Part shown: positions 52,275 through 59,200 of the stretch, piece after piece
How the letters are laid out: the number at the start of each line of letters is the position of its first letter
Position numbering within the stretch: the stretch's first letter is position 1
Origin: JACPAP01 sp035287045
GTDB lineage: Bacteria > Gemmatimonadota > Gemmatimonadetes > Gemmatimonadales > GWC2-71-9
Direction: 5' to 3'
NCBI GenBank assembly: GCA_035287045.1
Contig: DATECF010000256.1
Coordinates: 49,132 to 113,131 of the forward strand
DNA length: 64,000 nucleotides
Notes under the pieces: model-generated
Told to the model about the DNA's origin: nothing
Database searches by the model: none
The model's input: only the letters and a program-made list of their open reading frames with translations
Made by a program: the position numbers and the translations under genes

Positions 52275-53947
52275 CGAGCCGATGGGCCCTGCTGGCAGCG
52301 GTCCTCGGGGCTCCATTCCCGCTGGCGGCGCAGGACACGGTGCTCGTAGCGCGCGGCGTGCCGGCCGGCGAACGCGCCCTCCGGATGTTCAACGGTGAGA
52401 ACACCACCCGCCACTATGGAGAGCAGACCATCAGCCGCGGGACGACCATCCGCACCGACCTCGGCGTTCTGGATGGCCCCCTCAACCTGTACGGCACGGT
52501 CGAGGGCGACCTGGTCGCGATCAACGCCGATGTCTCGATCTACGCGGGCGCCGAGGTCCTGGGCGATGTCCTCGTGGTGGGCGGCACGCTCTTCGTCAGC
52601 GAGGACGCCGACGTCGGCGGCTCGGTGGAACGGCATTCTGATCGTATCGGCGTCCGCGTGGTGGACGGCCGGCTGGAGGTCACCGGAGCACGCCCTCGAC
52701 CGGTCGTGGTGAGCGGGGATCGCCGGCTGCGGCGATCCTACAACCGGGGACGCGCTTCGCTGGCGGTGACCACCGGACGCACCTACAACCGGGTCGAGGG
52801 GCTGGCGGTGATGGCGGGCCCGAGGATCACCTGGTCCGATCGCGCCACGGCGGTCCGCCTCGAGGCGCTCGGCATCTGGCGCACCGCCACGGGCTTCGAT
52901 CCGGACATTGACAATCGTGAGCTGGGCTACGACGCGCTGGTTTCCCTGCGGCTGGGACCGGAACGGCAGATCGAGATCGGCGGCCGGGCGTTCGACGTCG
53001 TGACGCCAATAGAGGATTGGCAGCTCCGGAGTGACGAAGCCGGGCTGGCGACGCTGCTGTGGCACCGCGACTACCGGGATTACTACCTGGATCGCGGCGT
53101 GGCCGGCTTCGCGCGCCTGAAGCCATCGCCGGAGGTCACGCTGTTCGGGGAGTTGGCGCGTGCCGAGGCCACGTCGGTCGCCGCCCGCGACCCGTGGACC
53201 CCGTTCCGCGACGCCGAGCCCTGGCGGCTCAACCCCCTGGTGGACGAGGGCACGTTCACGCGCTTCACCGCCGGCTTCGATGTGGACACCCGATACCAGG
53301 ACCGGTGGTCCACCGGCATCCGGCTGCACGCCGAATGGGAGCGCGGCCGGAGTGAGGCAGTGGCGGAGCGGGTCTTGCCGCTGGCCGTGCGGCCCCCCTT
53401 ACCCCTTACCCCTTACCAGTACGACCGCGTCTTTGGCGATCTGCGCCTGTACCAGCCTGTGGGTTGGGGCGAGCTGCGGCTCCGGGCGGCCGGCGGCACC
53501 GTGCTGGGCGACGCGCCGCTCCCGATCCAACGCCGCTTCTCGCTCGGGGGCCCCGAGCCGATGCCGGGGTACGGGTTCCGGCGTTTCGCCTGCAACGACT
53601 TCGTCGCCGACCCCGCCCTACCGGCGTTGTGCGATCGCATGGTGGTGTTCCAGGCGGAATACCGCGGCGGATTGGATATCAATCCGTTCGATGCCTGGGA
53701 CCGCGACGCCTGGCACGGGCGTCGCGACCGGGACTGGGGCGACTGGGAGGATTTCTGGTGGGAGGGCCCGCAGGTCGTGCTGTTCGCCGACGCGGGGACC
53801 GGGTGGCTCAAGGGGTCCGACCCGGGGCGGCTCCACTGGGACATCGGCGCCGGGCTGGAGGTGGGGAGCGTCGGCCTGTACGCGGCGCGCGCCATCGAGC
53901 GGAATCAGCCGATCCGCTGGACCCTGCGCATCCACCGCCGGTTCTAG
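52271..53947 (+). CDS. Outer membrane beta-barrel protein with a bactofilin-like head
   Basis: A 558-residue exported protein. After the signal peptide (L-A-A-Q), residues 50-125 form short beta-helix-type repeats (L-N-L-Y-G-T-V-E-G-D-L-V-A-I-N and V-L-G-D-V-L-V-V-G-G) like the bactofilin/polymer-forming fold. The rest, from about 150 to the final R-R-F, resembles a surface-antigen barrel with a terminal aromatic residue. Bactofilins are usually cytosolic filaments, so an exported fusion is unusual. Three CCCCTTA heptamers are embedded in the coding sequence. Confidence 0.72.
   Translation: MTSRWALLAAVLGAPFPLAAQDTVLVARGVPAGERALRMFNGENTTRHYGEQTISRGTTIRTDLGVLDGPLNLYGTVEGDLVAINADVSIYAGAEVLGDVLVVGGTLFVSEDADVGGSVERHSDRIGVRVVDGRLEVTGARPRPVVVSGDRRLRRSYNRGRASLAVTTGRTYNRVEGLAVMAGPRITWSDRATAVRLEALGIWRTATGFDPDIDNRELGYDALVSLRLGPERQIEIGGRAFDVVTPIEDWQLRSDEAGLATLLWHRDYRDYYLDRGVAGFARLKPSPEVTLFGELARAEATSVAARDPWTPFRDAEPWRLNPLVDEGTFTRFTAGFDVDTRYQDRWSTGIRLHAEWERGRSEAVAERVLPLAVRPPLPLTPYQYDRVFGDLRLYQPVGWGELRLRAAGGTVLGDAPLPIQRRFSLGGPEPMPGYGFRRFACNDFVADPALPALCDRMVVFQAEYRGGLDINPFDAWDRDAWHGRRDRDWGDWEDFWWEGPQVVLFADAGTGWLKGSDPGRLHWDIGAGLEVGSVGLYAARAIERNQPIRWTLRIHRRF
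53395..53415 (-). repeat. Three CCCCTTA heptamers inside the barrel gene
   Basis: Perfect copies at 53395-53401, 53402-53408 and 53409-53415 (GTAAGGG family read the other way, offset by one). They add 21 bases, that is 7 codons, keep the frame, and encode the P-L-P-L-T-P-Y loop, which is probably surface-exposed. Confidence 0.7.
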
Positions 53948-53950
53948 AGA

Positions 53951-54544
53951 GTGCGCCTGGGACTGGCGGTGTCGCTCGGAGCACTGTTCGCTGGAGCCTT
54001 GAGCGGGCAGGAGCGGCCCTCGCTCCGCGTGGATCTCGGCGGGCCGGATTCCCCGGAGGCGCTGGTGAGCGTGCGCGACCTGCTCGGCGAGCCGCGATTT
54101 CTTCAGGCGCTGGAGTCCGGCTTCCCGCTGTACATGGAGTACAGACTGGCGCTCAGGCGTACGCGCTCGTTGCGCGACCGGACCGTGGGGGAACCTGTGG
54201 TCTGGGAGTACGTGGTGTTGTTCGACCCGGTGCGCGAGCGGTTTACGGTGGAGACGCCCGACGGCACCGAGCGCCTGCCCGATCGCGAGGCGCTGCGGGC
54301 GCGGCTGGCGCGGGTGTACCGTGTCCCGCTGGAGCCCGAGCGCGCCGGCGAGTACTACTGCGCGGGTGAAGTCACCGCGCGAACCCTGTCGGACGACGAC
54401 GTGGACGAGACCTTCGCGTGGCTCAAGGGACAGAGCGGCGGGCCGGGATTGTTGGACCGGATCGCGCGGCGGGTGCTGGTGGAGGTGGCGCCCCTCCCGC
54501 GCATCAAGCTCAGCGGGAGGAGCGCCACGTTCCGTTGGCGGTGA
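53951..54544 (+). CDS. DUF4390-like exported protein
   Basis: A 197-residue protein with a signal peptide (to S-G-Q), starting with GTG four bases after the barrel gene. L-E-S-G-F-P-L-Y-M-E-Y-R-L-A-L-R-R near residue 55 and W-E-Y-V-V-L-F-D follow the pattern of DUF4390, small exported proteins that in beta-proteobacteria stand next to NtrY/NtrX. Here the NtrY/NtrX-like genes are three and four genes upstream. The likely role is periplasmic, but unknown. Confidence 0.6.
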   Translation: MRLGLAVSLGALFAGALSGQERPSLRVDLGGPDSPEALVSVRDLLGEPRFLQALESGFPLYMEYRLALRRTRSLRDRTVGEPVVWEYVVLFDPVRERFTVETPDGTERLPDREALRARLARVYRVPLEPERAGEYYCAGEVTARTLSDDDVDETFAWLKGQSGGPGLLDRIARRVLVEVAPLPRIKLSGRSATFRWR

Positions 54545-54551
54545 CGGCTAC

Positions 54552-56090
54552 CTACGGCCGCTGCAGCCAGAAGGTGTACGACCCGCTGCCCGAGTACGAA
54601 GTGATCCGCCAGTAGTAGTAGCCGAACGACCCGTTGTAGCTGATCTCCTCGGTCGAGCTGGCGCTGGTGGAGGACGCCACGGGGAGCCAGCCCCACCACC
54701 CGTACCACCGATACAGGTACAAGTCGAAGTCCGTGCCCGACGGACCCTGCAGCCACCCGCGATGCGTGCCGATGCCGCTGTAGTAGTACGTGCCGTTGGG
54801 CTGGTTGTCGTAATCGCCGGTGCCGGACAGCGAGCCGGTGAACTGCTCGCAGTCGGTGCATGGCGCCGGTGGGGGCGGGGGCGGCGGAGGCTCGCCGTTC
54901 CCGTCCAGCAGCGAGTAGAGCAACCGGTTGGGCGAGCCGCTGCCGATCGCGGTCAACTGGTTGGCGGTCGCCCCGCTCACCAGGGCCTGCGCCACCGCGG
55001 CGGGCGTGGCCGTCGAATGGGTCTCCAGGTAGAGCGCCGCGACGCCGGCCACATGGGGGGCGGCCATGGACGTGCCGCTGATGGTGTTGGTGGCCCCGTC
55101 GCTGGTTGACCAGGCCGATGTGATGCTCGCGCCCGGCGCGAACAGATCCAGACAGCTGCCGTAGTTGGAGAACGACGCTCGCGCGTCGCTCTGGGTGGAC
55201 GCCCCCGTGGTCAGCGCCGCGGCCACGCGCGCCGGCGAGTAGTTGCAGGCGTTGGCGTTACTGTTGCCCGCCGCGATCGCGTAGGTGACGCCCGCGTTGA
55301 TCGAGTTGTTGACCGCGTTGTCGAGCGCGGACGACGCGCCGCCGCCCAGGCTCATGTTGGCGACCGCGGGATCCTGGTGGTTGCCGGTGACCCAATCCAC
55401 CCCGGCGATCACGCCCGACGTGGTGCCGGACCCGCTGCAGTTCAGCACCCGCACGGCGTACAGCGTGGCGTCCTTGGCGACACCGTAGGTGGCTCCGCCG
55501 ATGGTCCCCGCGACGTGGGTGCCGTGGCCGTGGCAGTCCTGGCCGTCGCCGCCGAGGGCGTCGTAGCCCACCCCCGCGCGCCCGCCGAACTCGCCGTGCG
55601 TGGTACGGATCCCCGTGTCGATCACGTAGACCCGCACCCCCTCGCCGCTCGCGTGGTAGAGATAGGTGTTGTCGAGGGGAAGCGTGGCTTCGTCAATGCG
55701 GTCCAGGCCCCATGTTGGATTGGCCTGGCTGCCGCCGCCGACGATGCTCATCACCTGATCCGTTTCGACATAGGCGACGATGGGCAGCCGGCGCAACGCC
55801 TCGACGGCGGCCGGCGAGAGCGTGGCCGCGAAGCCGCGCAGCGCCCAGCGATAGGTGTGCACCAGCTCGCCACCGTAGAGGCGGATCAGACGGTCCGCTT
55901 CGGCGGCCGGGTCGCCGGCCCGCGCGTTGAACACCACGATGTAGCGATCGGGCACGGCTTGCGCGGCCGAGAACATCGGGGCCGGAAGGTCCCGGGTTTC
56001 CTGGGCCGGTGTGGTGGGACTGTCAGAGCACGCGGTGGCGAGCCCGGCGAGGGACGCGACCACCATTCCAGCATGCAGCCTTGGCCTCAT
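54552..56090 (-). CDS. Subtilase (S8) lipoprotein with I9 propeptide and PPC domain
   Basis: A 512-residue lipoprotein (L-A-T-A-C, cysteine 21). Residues 40-112 look like an I9 propeptide (Y-I-V-V-F). The triad is D158 (V-I-D-T-G), H189 (H-G-T-H-V-A-G) and S341 (G-T-S-M-A-A-P), with N276 for the oxyanion hole. A run of prolines near 415 leads to a C-terminal PPC-type beta-sandwich (D-F-D-L-Y-L-Y). ATG at 56090 has GGAGG five bases upstream. It should degrade proteins at the cell surface. Confidence 0.9.
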   Translation of the reverse strand: MRPRLHAGMVVASLAGLATACSDSPTTPAQETRDLPAPMFSAAQAVPDRYIVVFNARAGDPAAEADRLIRLYGGELVHTYRWALRGFAATLSPAAVEALRRLPIVAYVETDQVMSIVGGGSQANPTWGLDRIDEATLPLDNTYLYHASGEGVRVYVIDTGIRTTHGEFGGRAGVGYDALGGDGQDCHGHGTHVAGTIGGATYGVAKDATLYAVRVLNCSGSGTTSGVIAGVDWVTGNHQDPAVANMSLGGGASSALDNAVNNSINAGVTYAIAAGNSNANACNYSPARVAAALTTGASTQSDARASFSNYGSCLDLFAPGASITSAWSTSDGATNTISGTSMAAPHVAGVAALYLETHSTATPAAVAQALVSGATANQLTAIGSGSPNRLLYSLLDGNGEPPPPPPPPAPCTDCEQFTGSLSGTGDYDNQPNGTYYYSGIGTHRGWLQGPSGTDFDLYLYRWYGWWGWLPVASSTSASSTEEISYNGSFGYYYWRITSYSGSGSYTFWLQRP

Positions 56091-56235
56091 GAATACCTCC
56101 GTGAGAGGGGAAACGGAGCCCTCCAAGGCGCGGGCGCACGGCCCCGGCCGGGTCAGTCCAATTGGGTCTTCGACGGCCCGACCGTCAACCGGGGAATCCC
56201 GCGGTGGCGTCCTGGTCTGGCGATCGCGCGCTCGT

Positions 56236-56250
56236 TGGCACTGGAATTGC
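56236..56250 (+). promoter_or_regulatory. Sigma54-type promoter with no gene downstream
   Basis: TGGCAC-TGGAA-TTGC fits the -24/-12 consensus exactly, with the invariant GG and GC 12 bases apart. It points into the 3' end of the acyltransferase gene on the opposite strand. No sense gene follows, so it would yield an antisense or small RNA, or the match is accidental. Confidence 0.5.
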
Positions 56251-56272
56251 AAAACGGCGGCGGGAAGGACTC

Positions 56273-57592
56273 TTAGACCAGGGACCGCTCTTCGTAGAGA
56301 AGCTTGAATCGCTCGGCCAGCTCCCGCTGCCGGTCACGCAGCGTAGCGACCAGATCCTGGCGGGAGCGCAGCAGAAAGAACCGTCGCGCATCGATCCAGG
56401 CGCCGCGCCAGCGTTCCCGGATCACCAGGCCCGCCATGCCAACCACCGGCACGACGAGCAGGACGGCGAGGACGGCAGACGGCCCCTGGCTGAACCCGGC
56501 GACCACCGCCAGCAGCAGCAGCCAGGCCCCGTACACGGCACCACCTAACAGCAGCTTCCAGGTGGAGCGCTCGTCCACATCCAGCCGGAGGCGATCCACC
56601 AGCTTCCCGGTGAGCCAGTAGGGGGCGAGGAACAGCAGCAGGCCGGCAAGCGCCAGCAGCAGGGCCATGGGCATCACCAGCACGTAGCGTCGCACCGCCC
56701 ACCCCACGCTGGTGGCGAGGTCCGCCCGCGCGCCCAGCCACCGGGGTGAGAGCCGCAGCCGCGCCAGCCGCCGCCGGTGCGCCCGCACGGCCCGCACCAG
56801 CTCGTCCCACCGGGGATCCGGCGCACGCCGCAGATCGGCGAGAATGCGGGTGGTGACGTCCAGCCGCTGCACGCGCTCGGCGCGATCGGGGCCCGACCCC
56901 CACTCCGCTTCCCACACGGCCACGGCGGTCTCCACCAGCGGCCGGTCCTCCCAACGCTCCAGGTTCAGCGTCACCTGCCGCAGCCCCACGCCGATGCGCT
57001 CGGTGAGGTCCCGCACGGCGTCAGGGTCCTCCGTGCCACGATCGGCGAGGTCATCCCAGGGTACCGCCGAGCCGACCACAATGAGGGCGTCGGACCGGAA
57101 GATGTCCTTTTGCCGGAACACCAACCCCATCGGGACGATGGGCACGCGCGTGCCGTGCGCCGCGTGGGTTCCGAGCACGATGCGCGCCGCTCCGGTCTTG
57201 AGCGTCACCATGGACGGCTCGCTGTGACTTTGGCCCTCAGGGAAAATCCCGACGGCCGCGCCGCGGGCCAGCGTGGCGTACACCGCCCGGAACGTGTCCG
57301 TGTTGCGATCCATGAGGGCGGGGTCATCCACCCGGCGATACACCGGAATCGCGCCCACCGCCCGCATCATCCAGCCGGTCTTGAAATCGCTGAATAGGGG
57401 CGCCTTGGCCAGGAACCGCACCGGGCGTCTCGCCGCGGCGCACACCAGGATGGGATCGATCAGCGAGTTGGGATGATTGGCGACCAGCAGCACCGGCCCG
57501 TCGCCGGGGACGCGGTCACCGGCGACGGTGAGCCGGTAATAGACCCGGGCGGCGGCGTTCGCGAGCAGGGAAAAGGCGGGCGCGAGCCACAT
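56273..57592 (-). CDS. 1-acylglycerol-3-phosphate acyltransferase-like (PlsC domain) membrane protein
   Basis: A 439-residue protein. The PlsC domain at 30-230 has N-H-P-N-S-L-I-D (the H-x4-D type box, N-H-x-N-x-x-x-D) and F-P-E-G-Q-S-H. A C-terminal membrane region with hydrophobic segments near 300-380 and a soluble helical end follow. It would move acyl groups to lysophospholipid. The ATG overlaps the MBL stop as TGATG, so the start is secure and translation coupled. Confidence 0.82.
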   Translation of the reverse strand: MWLAPAFSLLANAAARVYYRLTVAGDRVPGDGPVLLVANHPNSLIDPILVCAAARRPVRFLAKAPLFSDFKTGWMMRAVGAIPVYRRVDDPALMDRNTDTFRAVYATLARGAAVGIFPEGQSHSEPSMVTLKTGAARIVLGTHAAHGTRVPIVPMGLVFRQKDIFRSDALIVVGSAVPWDDLADRGTEDPDAVRDLTERIGVGLRQVTLNLERWEDRPLVETAVAVWEAEWGSGPDRAERVQRLDVTTRILADLRRAPDPRWDELVRAVRAHRRRLARLRLSPRWLGARADLATSVGWAVRRYVLVMPMALLLALAGLLLFLAPYWLTGKLVDRLRLDVDERSTWKLLLGGAVYGAWLLLLAVVAGFSQGPSAVLAVLLVVPVVGMAGLVIRERWRGAWIDARRFFLLRSRQDLVATLRDRQRELAERFKLLYEERSLV

Positions 57593-58536
57593 CAGCGCGC
57601 GCTTACCTCCCGCCCCCATGCTTGAAACGCCACGCGGAAATACGTCGGCGAGAACATCATCCATTCCTTGAAGTCGGCCGGCAGCTCGTAGGCATCGGCC
57701 GCCTGATCCAGGGGCGTGCCTGCGGCGATCGCTGCTTTGGCCTTCTCGCCCACATCGTCCAGCAGCGTGAGGTAGCGCTCGATGTCGCCCCGGCGCGCCA
57801 GCTCGCCGTGCCCCGGCACGTACACCGCGTCGCCGGCGGTCAGGAGCTCGCGCACGCTGGCGGCCTTCTTGGCGGGCGTGGCGTCGCGGTAGTTGGGGAA
57901 CATCCGGTTCCACACCAGATCACCGCAGAACACCACATGCGGATCGCTCACCTCGACCGTCACGTCACTGGCGGTGTGGCCCGATCGCGGCGTGAGCCTC
58001 ACCACGCGTCCCCCAAGGTCAATCTCGCCGCCCGGTGTTTCCGGGATCAGGGGCTCGGGCAGGGGCTCCTTGCCCTGGAGCAGCTGACGCGTGGTGGCCG
58101 TGGAGCGGACCGAGATCGGTGGAGCGTCCGCGGCGTACGCGGGGATGCCGGCGGTGTGATCGCCGTGGTAGTGCGTGACCAGCGCCAGCGTGGGCCGGCG
58201 GCCGGCGAGGCGGGTTGCGGTCTCGATCGCCCACCGCGCGCCTTCCGGCGAGGTGAAGGACTCGAGCATCAGGACCTCATCACGCCCGGCGATGATCCCG
58301 CCGTTGCACACGGTGCGCCACGAGTCGCTGCCGCGGGGGCCGGCGAGCGGCGTCGAGACCACGGCCCACACATTCTGGCCCACCTCTTCGATCCGGGCCC
58401 ACATCTCGGTCAGCGCCACGCGTCCCAGTGGTTGCGCGGCCAACAGCCGCCGGGCCGCGCCGTAGCCGGCGGACATCCACAGGAGGTGCGCCGCACAGCC
58501 GCCCACGGTGCGGACGAATCTGCGCCGAGTAATCAC
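57592..58536 (-). CDS. Metallo-beta-lactamase-fold hydrolase, Tat-exported
   Basis: A 314-residue enzyme. T-R-R-R-F-V-R-T at residue 3 is a twin-arginine signal. The metal site is H122-x-H124-x-D126-H127 in T-H-Y-H-G-D-H, then a histidine in S-G-H-T-A-S-D, D in C-G-D-L-V, and a histidine in V-P-G-H-G-E. This is the broad MBL group rather than a true lactamase. It starts with GTG 6 bases after the membrane protein gene. Confidence 0.85.
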   Translation of the reverse strand: MITRRRFVRTVGGCAAHLLWMSAGYGAARRLLAAQPLGRVALTEMWARIEEVGQNVWAVVSTPLAGPRGSDSWRTVCNGGIIAGRDEVLMLESFTSPEGARWAIETATRLAGRRPTLALVTHYHGDHTAGIPAYAADAPPISVRSTATTRQLLQGKEPLPEPLIPETPGGEIDLGGRVVRLTPRSGHTASDVTVEVSDPHVVFCGDLVWNRMFPNYRDATPAKKAASVRELLTAGDAVYVPGHGELARRGDIERYLTLLDDVGEKAKAAIAAGTPLDQAADAYELPADFKEWMMFSPTYFRVAFQAWGREVSAR

Positions 58537-58542
58537 GGGGTT

Positions 58543-59190
58543 CTAATCTACGGCGCGGTGCCGGTCCGCCCAGACCGCCCACAAGAGGAGGAGCCAGCCG
58601 GCCTGCCCCACCCACGCCACCGCTTCGATGGAAGGCGGCGGCGGGGACGTCAGGTTCAAGACGTACACCAGCACCAGGAATCCGATCAACGCCCACAAGG
58701 CATAGCGCCCGGTTTTGTCGAGCGCGCGGGTACTGCGGAGGTACAGACCAACGCCGGCGGCGAACATCGCGCCCTCCACCACCACCGTGCCCACGAGCGA
58801 GTTCCAGAGGCCGAGCCCCGCCATTGGCCCACCCGGGTAGAGCGGCATGTCGGGACGGTGAGTGATCCAGTCCAGTACCCAGTGACTCACCACCAGCGCC
58901 GCCAACAGGAGCGCCGTCTTGGGGTCACGCTTCCTGGTGTACCACATGGCGGCAAACACCAACCCCCAAACCACGCCGGCCAGCAGGCTGTGGGTCCAGG
59001 GGTAGTCGTACAGGTCCAGGGGCGTGACGGCGGTGATGCCCGGGACGATCCGCGCGTGCTCGATGCCGAGCAACACGAAGATGGGGAACACCATGTCCAC
59101 GAGCTGCGTCGCCAGGAGCAGCGTGCCGAGCGACACCTTCGGCGCCGCGCGCTTGGCCGCGAAGCCCAGGGCCAGGTGCCCGATGAACAC
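58543..59190 (-). CDS. Integral membrane protein, YdjM/DUF457-like
   Basis: A 215-residue membrane protein with about five or six hydrophobic segments. F-I-G-H-L-A-L-G-F at the start, Y-P-W-T-H-S-L-L near 60 and V-S-H-W-V-L-D near 95 match the histidine pattern of membrane-bound metal-dependent hydrolase-like (YdjM/DUF457) proteins. No activity is known. GTG at 59190 is 10 bases from the M14 stop. It belongs to the M14-membrane-MBL-acyltransferase operon. Confidence 0.65.
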   Translation of the reverse strand: MFIGHLALGFAAKRAAPKVSLGTLLLATQLVDMVFPIFVLLGIEHARIVPGITAVTPLDLYDYPWTHSLLAGVVWGLVFAAMWYTRKRDPKTALLLAALVVSHWVLDWITHRPDMPLYPGGPMAGLGLWNSLVGTVVVEGAMFAAGVGLYLRSTRALDKTGRYALWALIGFLVLVYVLNLTSPPPPSIEAVAWVGQAGWLLLLWAVWADRHRAVD

Positions 59191-59200
59191 GGGCTGCCGG

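Noticed and set aside
54552..56090. Subtilase start at 56252 (566 residues)
   Set aside because: The extra 54 residues lack signal features, while ATG 56090 has GGAGG and begins a lipoprotein signal.
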